Shown here: positions 18,221 through 27,646 of the stretch, piece after piece
Position numbering within the stretch: the first letter of the stretch is position 1
How the letters are laid out: every line of letters begins with the position of its first letter
From: Myxococcales bacterium
Lineage (GTDB): Bacteria > Myxococcota_A > Polyangia > Haliangiales > SHYZ01
DNA length: 33,710 nucleotides
NCBI GenBank assembly: GCA_009692535.1
Contig: SHYZ01000014.1
Coordinates: 1-33,710 of the forward strand
Direction: 5' to 3'
The notes under the pieces: model-generated
Databases searched by the model: none
The model's input: the letters and a program-made list of their open reading frames with translations, nothing else
Told to the model about the DNA's origin: nothing
Position numbers and translations under genes: made by a program

Positions 18221-19495
18221 CTACGTCGAGAGCGTCGCGGCCGCCCTGCGCGGGCCGATGATGCCCTCGCGCCAGAGCCACGGCAGCGCGAGGCAGGGGT
18301 AGAGGATGCCGACGATGACGAGCGTGGTTCCGAGCGTGATCTGGTCGGCGACGACGCCGAGCAGCAGCGCGGAGGCCGGCATCACGCCGGTGAAGGTGAT
18401 GCCCCAGAGGCCCATGATCCGTCCGCGCATCCCGTCGGGCACGGTGGTCTGAACGATCGTCGCCGCGAGTCCGAGCGCGAGCGCGACGCAGACGTTCATC
18501 GCCGTGATCAAGAACGCCGCGACCCAGATGTGGTGTACGAGCCCGAGGCTCGCGAGCAACACGCCTGACAAGGCGCAGCCGGCGCCGATGACGCGACGGC
18601 GCAGTGCCGACGGCACCCGCGGCAGCGCGAGCGAACCGCCGAGCGCGCCGAGTCCCGACGACGCCATGATCACGCCGAGCGCGCGTTCATCGCCCACAAA
18701 GTGCTGCTTCACGACGATGGCCATGAAGACGACGAGAAACGGGAACACGAGCGCGGTGGTCATCCCGGCGAACACGATCAGCCCGCGGATCTCGTGGTGC
18801 TCGCGCAGGTACGCGAACGCTTCGCCCATACCGCCACCGCCGGCGGTGCGAGCACGCGCGGACGCTGCATCACGAGGACGGATCACCGCGAGGCTGGCGA
18901 CGACCGCAAAGTAGCTGACCCCGTTGGCGACGAACGCCCACGCCGCCGAGGTCGCTGCCATCACCACGCCGGCGAGCGCCGGACCGATCAGCCGTGCGCC
19001 GTGAAAGATCGACTGCATGAGCGAGATCGCGCTCGGGATCGCCTCTTTGGGCACCAGCGTCGGCGTGATCGCCGCTGCCGCGGGGAGATCGAACGCCACG
19101 ACGACCCCGAGGCAGAGCGCCAGCACATAGACGAGGCCGAGCGTGAGCTCGTCCGACGCGATCAGCGCGGCGTAGACGAACGCGCATGCCGCGAGCAGCA
19201 CCTGCGTGACCATGAGGATTCGTCGCCGGTCGTAGCGATCGGCCAGGCTCCCGGCTTTCATCGCGAGCGCGATCATCGGCAGCGACGAGACGAACGAGAT
19301 CGTCGCGATCGTCGCCGACGAACCGGTGAGCTTCACCACCACCCACGCCTGCGCCATCTGCTGCATCCACATGCCGATCATCGAGATCGACTGCCCGCTC
19401 CAGTAGATGCGGAAGTCGCGATGCCGCAGCGCCGCGAATGGACTCACAGCCTCGGGCCGATCCTCTGCGCTCGCGCGCTCATCTTCGGCCGACAC
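18221..19495 (-). CDS. MFS transporter (EntS/MFS_3-like exporter)
   Basis: About 424 residues from a GTG at 19495, with 10-12 hydrophobic helices. The N-terminus FAALRHRDFRIYWSGQSISM is the usual opening of the EntS/DUF894-type exporters, and SLADRYDRRRILM is the MFS motif A loop between helices 2 and 3. The segment DLPAAAAITPTLVPKEAIPS is also family-typical. It probably exports a small molecule such as a siderophore, drug or lipid precursor using the proton gradient; the substrate is not known. The frame is open upstream, but the residues before this GTG are Arg-rich and not membrane-protein-like. It is divergent from pruA across a 65-base spacer. Confidence 0.88.
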   Translation of the reverse strand: MSAEDERASAEDRPEAVSPFAALRHRDFRIYWSGQSISMIGMWMQQMAQAWVVVKLTGSSATIATISFVSSLPMIALAMKAGSLADRYDRRRILMVTQVLLAACAFVYAALIASDELTLGLVYVLALCLGVVVAFDLPAAAAITPTLVPKEAIPSAISLMQSIFHGARLIGPALAGVVMAATSAAWAFVANGVSYFAVVASLAVIRPRDAASARARTAGGGGMGEAFAYLREHHEIRGLIVFAGMTTALVFPFLVVFMAIVVKQHFVGDERALGVIMASSGLGALGGSLALPRVPSALRRRVIGAGCALSGVLLASLGLVHHIWVAAFLITAMNVCVALALGLAATIVQTTVPDGMRGRIMGLWGITFTGVMPASALLLGVVADQITLGTTLVIVGILYPCLALPWLWREGIIGPRRAAATLST

Positions 19496-19510
19496 GGGTG
19501 TGCGCAGCCT

Positions 19511-19549
19511 AGCACGCTGCACCGAGCCGACCGGTGCGCGGCGCGTGCT
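19511..19549. promoter_or_regulatory. Nested inverted repeat between MFS gene and pruA
   Basis: AGCACGC (19511-19517) pairs with GCGTGCT (19543-19549), and inside it GCACCG (19519-19524) pairs with CGGTGC (19532-19537) around a seven-base centre. It fills most of the 65-base divergent spacer and ends 11 bases before the pruA ATG. It could be an operator shared by both genes or a hairpin in the pruA leader. Confidence 0.45.
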
Positions 19550-19560
19550 ATGACCGCGCC

Positions 19561-21187
<1,627 letters not shown>

Positions 21188-21192
<5 letters not shown>

Positions 21193-21219
21193 CGCAGTAG
21201 CGCAGTAGCGAAGTAGCGC
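21188..21219 (+). repeat. Four tandem AGTAGCGM octamers over the pruA stop
   Basis: AGTAGCGC, AGTAGCGC, AGTAGCGA, AGTAGCGC run head to tail and the first supplies the pruA TAG. Because the unit is eight bases, successive TAG triplets fall in different frames, so all three forward frames are closed here. A 14-base perfect palindrome of G and C (21216-21229) follows directly. Confidence 0.9.
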
Positions 21220-21287
21220 CGCGCGGCGCGCAGCCGATGCGGTCGCTCACGCCAGCGACCGCCGTCGAGAGTGTTAGCATCCGGCGC

Positions 21288-21793
21288 GTGCCGGAATCCT
21301 CCGAGAGCAACACCCCCGCAGCGACCGAGCCTGCGCCGCAGCAGCCGGCGACCGACGTGGTCGGACGCCTTGCACCCGGCGCGTTTCACGAGCTCGCGAA
21401 CCTCGCCGCCGCGGCGATGATGACCACGCACGTGGGGGCCTGCGACTGTCGGGCGTCGACCTTGCGCCAGAAGCGCGCGTGGAGTTCGACCGGCTGCTCG
21501 GCGACGTCGGCGCAGCGCATAGACGCATTCGCGAGTTGCTCAAAGAGCTGCGCCAGCTCGGCTCACTCGAGCCGCTGCCGCGCCTGCGGCTCGCGCGCGG
21601 CGTGGTCGCCGCCCTACTCGCGCACTCACAGCGACGGCCGGCGGCGCCCCGTGGCGTGCGCGACTTCCCATCGCGAGCTAGTGATGCTCCCCCCTGGTCG
21701 ACCCGGCAACCGCGCCTTGGTAGTTTCGGCATGAGGATGCGAGTCCCCGCAGCAGGTACGCCCCGCAACAGAATGGCCCGGGAGACCCGATGA
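21288..21793 (+). pseudogene. Frameshifted histidine-kinase-like (HisKA) remnant
   Basis: From a GTG at 21288 the frame encodes a short Pro/Ala-rich lead and then LAPGAFHELANLAAAAMMTT, with an H-box-like FHELAN. At a run of five G near 21432-21436 the protein-like sequence jumps to another frame and continues GLRLSGVDLAPEARVEFDRL, then an amphipathic helix with RRIRELLKELRQLG, as in a kinase dimerisation domain. One extra G in the run would join both halves. After about 21640 codon use no longer looks coding, although the frame stays open to 21793 and overlaps the next ATG. No ATP-binding domain follows. Either a decayed, truncated sensor gene or a sequencing error in a short gene. Confidence 0.5.
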
Positions 21794-22455
21794 GACGCGC
21801 GGTCCTCCTCTCATGGTTCCGACGCTGCCGCGGCACGGTGACCGGCCCCGCGCTGCGCGACGTCGGCAAGGTCGCGCAGCACGCAGCGGTCACGCGCGTG
21901 AAGGACGAGCTGCGTCACCTCGGCATCCGCGTGCCGCTCCGCTTCATCTGGTCGGCCGACGGCTCGGGGGTCGAAGAGGACGCGCCGCACATCGTCCACC
22001 TCCACCGTTCGCTGGTGGCGGCCGAACGCGCCCCGGCCGCGGTGGTCGCAGCAGCAGAGCGATTGCTCGCGTTCGACCTCGCAGCGGTCGCACGCCACGA
22101 GGTCGGCCACGCGCTCCTCTTTCGCCGCCCGCGCGCCGCGCACGCCGCCGAGTTCCGCCGCCTCTTCGGCGATGTGCGCCTCACCTACCGTGTCGGCACA
22201 CCACTCGACGAGGTCGAGCGCCGCCTGACCCGACACGGCGGCCTCGCGAACTCGCGCTACCGACGCGAGATCTCACTCTACTCGGCGACGCATCCACATG
22301 AACGCTTCGCCGAAGCGGTGCGGATCGCACTCGCGCTCGCCGGGAGCGAGCGAGCCTTACGCGACTGGGCCGGCGACCGTAACCTCGCTCCGACCGTCAC
22401 GCTGCAGCTCGTCTTCGCCGGACGTTGGCTGCGTGAATACGCGAACGGCTCATGA
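21790..22455 (+). CDS. Putative zinc metallopeptidase
   Basis: A 221-residue protein with the zincin motif RHEVGH (His103, Glu104, His107) in a hydrophobic helix, and downstream THPHERFAEAV, where Glu175 is a candidate third zinc ligand. This HExxH plus H-P-x-E-x-F-A-E layout is seen in a family of small uncharacterised putative zinc-binding peptidases. There is no signal peptide, although the N-terminus is basic and hydrophobic. The substrate is unknown. The ATG overlaps the open frame of the kinase remnant (ATGA), and its stop overlaps the rRNA methyltransferase start by four bases, indicating an operon. Confidence 0.75.
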   Translation: MRRAVLLSWFRRCRGTVTGPALRDVGKVAQHAAVTRVKDELRHLGIRVPLRFIWSADGSGVEEDAPHIVHLHRSLVAAERAPAAVVAAAERLLAFDLAAVARHEVGHALLFRRPRAAHAAEFRRLFGDVRLTYRVGTPLDEVERRLTRHGGLANSRYRREISLYSATHPHERFAEAVRIALALAGSERALRDWAGDRNLAPTVTLQLVFAGRWLREYANGS

Positions 22456-23609
22456 GCCGCCGCGCCGCGCCGCCACGCGCGCCGGCGCCTGAGTCGCGCA
22501 TGACGACCGCCGCACTGCGCCTGTTCGCGGTCGCAGCCCCGGGACTCGAGACGGTCGTCGCCGATGAGGTCGGTGCGCTTCCCGGCGCGAGCGAGCTCAC
22601 CACCGGGCGCGGCGGCGTCGAGTTCTCTGGCGACGGACAGACGCTCATCGCCGCGAACCTAGCGCTCCGGGTCGCAACGCGCGTGCTGGTCCGCGTCGGT
22701 GCATTCACCGCGCGTGACTTTGCGCGCCTGCGCCGCGAGATCGCCAGCCTGCCCTGGGAGCGGTTCGCCAAAGGCGCTCCCTGCGTCGAGGTGGTCGCGA
22801 CCGCGCGCAAGTCGCGCCTCTACCACACCGGCGGCATCGCCGAGCGGATCGCCGGCGGTGTGGCCGACCGACTCGGCGCACCCGCCGCGCCCGACGCTGC
22901 GCCGGCGCTCCGCATCATGGCCCGCGTCGAGGACGATCAGTTCACCATCAGCGTCGACTCGTCGGGCGAGCTGCTCCACCGCCGAGGATGGCGCGTCGAG
23001 GCGCGCGCGGCACCGCTGCGCGAGACGCTCGCCGCAGGCCTCCTCGCGCTCGCCGGCTGGGACGGACGCACGCCGCTGTGTGACCCGATGTGCGGCGCGG
23101 GCACCATCCTCATCGAGGGTGCGAACCTAGCGCTCGGTCGCGCCCCCGGCGCCGGACGCGCGTTTGCGTGGGAGTCTTGGCCCTGCGTCGCCGGCCTCGT
23201 GCGGCCCGCGCCCACGCTCGCCGTCGCCGTCACCCTCTCTAGCGCCGCGCGACCGACGCTGCTCGGCTCCGACCGCGACGCAAACGCCATCGAGACCTGC
23301 CGCCGCAACGCCCTCCGCGCCGACGTGGCCGACGTGGTCACGCTCGCCGTCGCCGACGCGGCCGACGCGCCACTCCCCGACACACCCGGCCTCATCGTGC
23401 TGAATCCGCCCTACGGCCAGCGACTCGACGCCGCCGGTCTCGCCGCCTCGCTGCGCGCCCTCGGCCGACGCGGTCGCGCCCACCGCATCGCCGTGCTCTC
23501 CGCCGATCCGCAGCTCCCGCGCGCGCTCGGCCGCCGCCCGAGCCGCGAGCACGCACTCGAGAACGGCGGCCTCCCCGTGCGCTTGTTCCTGTTCGCGCCC
23601 GGGGAGTAG
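22452..23609 (+). CDS. rlmL: RlmL-type 23S rRNA guanine-N2 methyltransferase
   Basis: A 385-residue SAM-dependent methyltransferase. The N-terminal part matches the ferredoxin-like/THUMP RNA-binding region (RLFAVAAPGLETVVADEVGA onward; AARKSRLYHTGG-like block near 117-128). The C-terminal Rossmann domain has DPMCGAGT at 211-218 and the NPPYG catalytic motif at 318-322. E. coli RlmL is fused to RlmK; this protein is the L half only, which is common outside gamma-proteobacteria. The expected target is a guanine of 23S rRNA (G2445 in E. coli), but related enzymes modify other sites. A second ATG at 22500 is a plausible start; 22452 is kept because of the ATGA overlap with the peptidase gene. Confidence 0.88.
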   Translation: MSRRAAPPRAPAPESRMTTAALRLFAVAAPGLETVVADEVGALPGASELTTGRGGVEFSGDGQTLIAANLALRVATRVLVRVGAFTARDFARLRREIASLPWERFAKGAPCVEVVATARKSRLYHTGGIAERIAGGVADRLGAPAAPDAAPALRIMARVEDDQFTISVDSSGELLHRRGWRVEARAAPLRETLAAGLLALAGWDGRTPLCDPMCGAGTILIEGANLALGRAPGAGRAFAWESWPCVAGLVRPAPTLAVAVTLSSAARPTLLGSDRDANAIETCRRNALRADVADVVTLAVADAADAPLPDTPGLIVLNPPYGQRLDAAGLAASLRALGRRGRAHRIAVLSADPQLPRALGRRPSREHALENGGLPVRLFLFAPGE

Positions 23610-23618
23610 ACTCCGCGC

Positions 23619-24830
23619 ATGCGCATCACCGCTGCAATCGCAATTTCGCTCCCCATCGCCCTCCTCGGCGCCTGCTCGTCCGACGGTGGCGACACGCCGC
23701 CCGGCCTCTGCGCCGCCACGCTCGCCCCGGGTGCCGACGATCAGACCACGCTGCAGGCCGCCTTCATCGGCGCAACCACCGGCGACCGGCTCTGTCTACG
23801 GGCGGGCACCTTTCGCTTCACGGACGAGCTCAGCCTCACCGTGCACGGCATCACCCTCGTCGGCGTCGAGGACACCGTGCTCGACTTCGCCGGGCAGGTC
23901 GCTGGCGGCAACGGCATGAACATCACCGGCGACGACTTCACCGCCGAGAACTTCACGCTCAAGAATGCACCGGGCGACGGCATCCGCGTCAGCGGCGCGT
24001 CAAACGTCACCTTCCGCGGACTCGACGTCTCATGGGACGCCGGTTCGGTCACCGCGAACGGCGCGTACGCCATCTACCCGGTCACCTGCGAGGGCGTACT
24101 CGTCGAGGACTGTGACGTCGCCGGCGCGTCGGACGCCGGGATCTACGTCGGGCAGTCGACCAACATCATCGTGCGGAACAACAAGGTCCACGGCAACGTC
24201 GCCGGCATCGAGATCGAGAACTCGACCAACGCCGAGGTGCACGACAACGAGGCGTACGACAACACCAGCGGCATCCTCGTCTTCAACCTGCCCGACCTCC
24301 CCGTCGGTGACGGCCACACCACGCTGGTCCACCACAACATCATTCGCGACAACAACCGCGAGAACTTCGCCGGCGGTGGCGTGGTCGCCGCAGTGCCGCA
24401 CGGCACCGGCGTGATCATCCTCGCCAACGACAACGTCGAGTTCCGCAACAACACCGTCACCGGCAACATCTCCACCGGCTTCGCCGTCGCGAGCTACAAG
24501 GTCCTCGAGCCGAACCCCGACGACCCCGACTTCGACGCGTACCCCGAGACGGTCTACGTCCACGACAACATGTTCTCCGACAACGGCAGCGATCCGCAGG
24601 GCCTGTTCCTGCTGTCGAGGACCGCTCCGCTCGAGGACATGATCTGGGACGGCTACTTCGACGCGAACAAGGTCGACACCGACGGCTCGCTCAAGATCTG
24701 TATCAAGAACAACGGCGCCGCGACGTTCCGCAACGTCGACTGGCCGAACAACTTCGCCACGCAGTCCACTGACGTCGCGCCGCACGCATGCGAGCACCCC
24801 GCGATTCCGCCCGTCACGCTGGCGTTCTAG
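23619..24830 (+). CDS. Parallel beta-helix repeat lipoprotein (TIGR03805-like)
   Basis: A 403-residue lipoprotein with signal peptide and lipobox LLGAC (Cys19). From about residue 75 it shows successive right-handed beta-helix turns with N/V/G ladders ([102 protein letters not shown]). Such folds often bind or cut polysaccharide, but no catalytic residues can be named. As I recall, this family habitually lies next to the TIGR03806/SO2930 family, which is present here two genes downstream. Nine bases separate it from the methyltransferase, so it may be read through from that operon. The end overlaps the peroxidase start by 43 bases. Confidence 0.88.
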   Translation: MRITAAIAISLPIALLGACSSDGGDTPPGLCAATLAPGADDQTTLQAAFIGATTGDRLCLRAGTFRFTDELSLTVHGITLVGVEDTVLDFAGQVAGGNGMNITGDDFTAENFTLKNAPGDGIRVSGASNVTFRGLDVSWDAGSVTANGAYAIYPVTCEGVLVEDCDVAGASDAGIYVGQSTNIIVRNNKVHGNVAGIEIENSTNAEVHDNEAYDNTSGILVFNLPDLPVGDGHTTLVHHNIIRDNNRENFAGGGVVAAVPHGTGVIILANDNVEFRNNTVTGNISTGFAVASYKVLEPNPDDPDFDAYPETVYVHDNMFSDNGSDPQGLFLLSRTAPLEDMIWDGYFDANKVDTDGSLKICIKNNGAATFRNVDWPNNFATQSTDVAPHACEHPAIPPVTLAF

Positions 24831-25870
24831 CCGCGCTCGCGCTCGCGGCGTGCGCACCGGCCGGCCCGTTGCTGCCGTGGGCCGCCGAGCCGATGCCCGC
24901 CGCGCCGACGCCCGCGACCGGTCCCGCCACGCCGGAGCAGGTCGAGCTCGGGCGACTGCTCTTCCACGACCCGGTGATGTCGAGCGATCGACTCGTCGCG
25001 TGCGTCACCTGCCACGGTCAGGTCTGGGGCCTCTCCGACGGGCTGCCGCAGTCGATCGGCGTGGGCGGCGTCGGTCCTGCCGGCACCGGTCGCACCGGCC
25101 CCACGCACACGCGCCGGAACGCGCAGACGATCTGGAACGCCGCCTACCGCGAAACGCTCTTCCACGACGGGCGCGCCGGCTCGCTCGAAGCGCAGGTGCT
25201 CGTTCCGCTCGAGGACATCACCGAACTCGGCCGCGATCCCGGCGAACTCGAGGCTGAGCTCCGCACCATCCCCGCGTACGTGGCGCTCTTCGCCGCCGCG
25301 TTTCCCGACGAGGCGGAGCCGGTCAGCACGCTCATCGCAGCACGCGCCATCGCCGCCTTCGAGCGCACGCTGCTCTCCGACAGAGCCCCCTACGATCAGT
25401 ACCTGCGCGGTGACGAACGCGCGCTCAGCGAGGGGGCACGGCAAGGCATGTTCCTCTTTGCCGACGCCGGCTGTGCCGACTGCCATGCGCCGCCACTCTT
25501 CGAGAGCGCGCGCTTTGAGAACGTCGGCGTGCCGCCGCTCGACGGCATCGAGGATCGCGGCCGCGCCGAGGTGACCGGCGATCCGGCCGACGAGGGGCGC
25601 TTCCGCGTGCCGACGCTGCGCAACCTGCGTGAGACCGCGCCGTACTTGCACACCGGCGCAGCCCCGACGATGGCGGATGCGATCCGCGCGCACGGCGCCG
25701 CCCTAGGTGGCACCGCCCTAGGCGGCGCCGCGCTGCAAGACGACGAGGTGGACGCGATCGTGCTGTTCCTGTCGAAGGCGCTCACCGACAAGAGCCGCGA
25801 ACCCCGCCGCCCGCTCACCGTGCCGAGCGGCCTCGAGGTGCCGGTCGACGGCTACCGCGTACCTCGGTAG
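24788..25870 (+). CDS. Dihaem cytochrome c peroxidase / MauG-like lipoprotein
   Basis: A 360-residue exported protein with lipobox-type LALAACAP (Cys22), an Ala/Pro linker, and two haem c sites: CVTCH at 72-76 (high-potential or peroxidatic side) and CADCH at 229-233. FHDGRAGSLEAQVLVPLEDI (125-144) corresponds to the FWDGRA block of bacterial dihaem peroxidases, and RVPTLRNLRETAPYLHTGA is the C-terminal haem-pocket signature. The family reduces H2O2 or carries out MauG-type protein oxidation in the periplasm. The first 43 bases overlap the beta-helix gene in another frame, so the signal peptide is coded across the end of that gene. A downstream start would lose the signal. Confidence 0.92.
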   Translation: MRAPRDSARHAGVLAALALAACAPAGPLLPWAAEPMPAAPTPATGPATPEQVELGRLLFHDPVMSSDRLVACVTCHGQVWGLSDGLPQSIGVGGVGPAGTGRTGPTHTRRNAQTIWNAAYRETLFHDGRAGSLEAQVLVPLEDITELGRDPGELEAELRTIPAYVALFAAAFPDEAEPVSTLIAARAIAAFERTLLSDRAPYDQYLRGDERALSEGARQGMFLFADAGCADCHAPPLFESARFENVGVPPLDGIEDRGRAEVTGDPADEGRFRVPTLRNLRETAPYLHTGAAPTMADAIRAHGAALGGTALGGAALQDDEVDAIVLFLSKALTDKSREPRRPLTVPSGLEVPVDGYRVPR

Positions 25871-25968
25871 TCGCCTGCTGGCCGCACCGAGGCCGTAACG
25901 CTCCGACGAAGCCGGCCCCGACGCTACGCTACTTGGTCTGCGCGCAGGAACGCTGCCATGATGGCGTG

Positions 25969-27015
25969 GTGCGGCCCGGTCACCTACCGCTCCTCGCGCT
26001 CGCGCTCGCCGCGTGCAGCGACGATCCGTCGCTCCCTGCCGACGAGCTGCTCTCCGCACAGGGCCTCTTTCTCGGCGACGGCCACACGCAGGAGCCTGCA
26101 CCAGGCGTGGTCCCCTTCGACGTGATCTCGCCGCTCTTCTCGGATCACACGGCGAAGCACCGCTTCCTCGCAATGCCCGACGGTGCGCAGATCGGCTACG
26201 CCCCGCGTGACTCCTGGTCGTTCCCCGTCGGCACGCGCCTCGTGAAGACGTTTGGCTACCCGCTCGACGCACGCGCTCCGTCGCTCGGGGAGCGGCTGCT
26301 CGAGACCCGCATCCTCCGTCTCGACGCCGACGGCTGGTCGGTCCACACCTACGCTTGGAACGACACCCAGACCGACGCCGTGCTCACCGTCGCCGGCAAG
26401 CGCGTCCCGGTCGAGTGGATCGACGAGAACGGCGCGCTACAGTCGATCGACTACCGCCTGCCGAACACCAACCAATGCCTCGCCTGCCACGGCGAACGCG
26501 GTGCGACCGCGCCGCTCGGCCCACGCACGCGCCAGCTCGACCGCGATCACGACTACGGCGACGGACCGGTGAACCAGCTCGATCACCTCGCCGCGCTCGG
26601 CCTCTTTACGAGCGCGCCCGACGCTGCCGGCGAGCGCGAGCACCTCGTCGACCCCGCAGCTCCCGCCGCAGGCTCGGTGGAGCTGCGCGCCCGCTCCTAT
26701 CTCGAAGCGAACTGCGCGCACTGCCATCGCGCCGGCGCGCCGGCCGAGTCCTCCGGCCTCATCCTCGGCTGGGAGGAGCAGGAGCCGGTCAACCTCGGCG
26801 TCTGCCGCCGCCCGTTCTCGGCGGGAAACGGCGCGGGCGGGCGCACCTACGACCTCGTGCCCGGCGAGCCCGACGCATCGATCATCGTCTATCGCATGGA
26901 GTCGACCGCGCCCGACATCAAGATGCCCGAGATGCCGACCCAGCTCGCCGACGCGCGCGGCGTGGCGCTGATCCGCGAGTGGATCGCCGGCATGACGCCA
27001 CCGGGGTGCGAGTGA
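25969..27015 (+). CDS. SO2930/HNE_0200-type dihaem c-type cytochrome lipoprotein (TIGR03806-like)
   Basis: About 348 residues from a GTG at 25969, which gives a clean lipoprotein signal (RPGHLPLLALALAAC, Cys16). Family features are the N-terminal PFDVISPLFSDHTAKHRFLA and SWSFPVGTRLVKTFGYPLD blocks and a haem site CLACH (170-174) in LPNTNQCLACHGERG. The segment ends in a second site, CAHCH (249-253), in YLEANCAHCHRAGAP. The C-terminus EMPTQLADARGVALIREWI is also typical. Known members pair with the beta-helix family; the biochemical role is not established. Ninety-eight bases separate it from the peroxidase gene, and its stop overlaps the GTG of the next gene. An in-frame GTG at 25966 and an earlier one at 25933 are alternatives. 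Confidence 0.88.
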   Translation: MRPGHLPLLALALAACSDDPSLPADELLSAQGLFLGDGHTQEPAPGVVPFDVISPLFSDHTAKHRFLAMPDGAQIGYAPRDSWSFPVGTRLVKTFGYPLDARAPSLGERLLETRILRLDADGWSVHTYAWNDTQTDAVLTVAGKRVPVEWIDENGALQSIDYRLPNTNQCLACHGERGATAPLGPRTRQLDRDHDYGDGPVNQLDHLAALGLFTSAPDAAGEREHLVDPAAPAAGSVELRARSYLEANCAHCHRAGAPAESSGLILGWEEQEPVNLGVCRRPFSAGNGAGGRTYDLVPGEPDASIIVYRMESTAPDIKMPEMPTQLADARGVALIREWIAGMTPPGCE

Positions 27016-27632
27016 GCCGCCTCCTCGTCGAGCCGATGCCGGGCATCCTCACGTGGCCCAGGTTCTCCGAGCGCTTCGGCTACGACTTTCACGGCACCCT
27101 CGTGCGCCACGAGGACGGCAACCTCTGCATCGACCCGGTCGACGTCGGCGACGGCGTGCTCGAGGCGCTGCTCCACGAGGGCGTGCGGCGCATCCTCCTC
27201 ACCAACCGCAACCACTACCGCGACGCGGCGCGCGTGCGTGAAGCGACCGGGGCACGCGTGCTCGTGCACCCCGCCGACGCCGAGTTCGTGCGGCAAAAGA
27301 GCGTGCCCGTCGACGGCCAGCTCCTGCCCGGCCAGCTCATCGGCCCGTTCACCGTCCTCGGCGTGCCAGGGAAATCTCCCGGCGAGATCGCGCTTCACGA
27401 CGCCGCCCGCCGCCTGCTTCTCATCGGCGACGCCTGCGTCGGCAACCCGCCCGGGCAGCTCGCGCTGCTCCCCGCGCAGGCGATCGACGACCTTCCGCTG
27501 CTTCGCCAGAGCCTGCGCGCGCTCCACGCGGCGGTCGACTTTGACACCCTGCTGCTGGGCGACGGCGCCGCGATCCTCAGCGGTGCGCGCGACCAGCTCG
27601 GCGCGCTCGTCGCGACGTTTCCCGTCGACTGA
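27012..27632 (+). CDS. Metallo-beta-lactamase-fold protein with degenerate metal site
   Basis: A 206-residue protein with the strand order of the metallo-beta-lactamase fold: an N-terminal NLCIDPVDVGDGVLEALL (loading strand), the ILLTNRNHYRDAA segment where active members have T-H-x-H-x-D-H, the GKSPGEIALHD block, and LLLIGDACVGNPPGQLALLP with the GD motif. The end LLLGDGAAILSG stands in place of the last histidine motif. The canonical HxHxDH is reduced to N-R-N-H-Y-R-D, so hydrolase activity is doubtful. The GTG start at 27012 overlaps the upstream stop (GTGA), tying it to the dihaem cytochrome operon. Upstream in-frame codons are antisense-like artefacts. Confidence 0.82.
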   Translation: MSRLLVEPMPGILTWPRFSERFGYDFHGTLVRHEDGNLCIDPVDVGDGVLEALLHEGVRRILLTNRNHYRDAARVREATGARVLVHPADAEFVRQKSVPVDGQLLPGQLIGPFTVLGVPGKSPGEIALHDAARRLLLIGDACVGNPPGQLALLPAQAIDDLPLLRQSLRALHAAVDFDTLLLGDGAAILSGARDQLGALVATFPVD

Positions 27633-27646
27633 AGCCGCAGCCGCCG

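Noticed and set aside
21274-21768. Minus-strand frame opposite the kinase remnant
   Set aside because: Arg/Ser-rich with no motif; the plus strand carries an H-box-like segment and helix pattern.
26355-27011. N-terminal extension of the MBL-fold gene by more than 200 residues
   Set aside because: The added residues are Arg/Pro-rich and lie in an alternate frame of the dihaem cytochrome; the GTG at 27012 is coupled to its stop.
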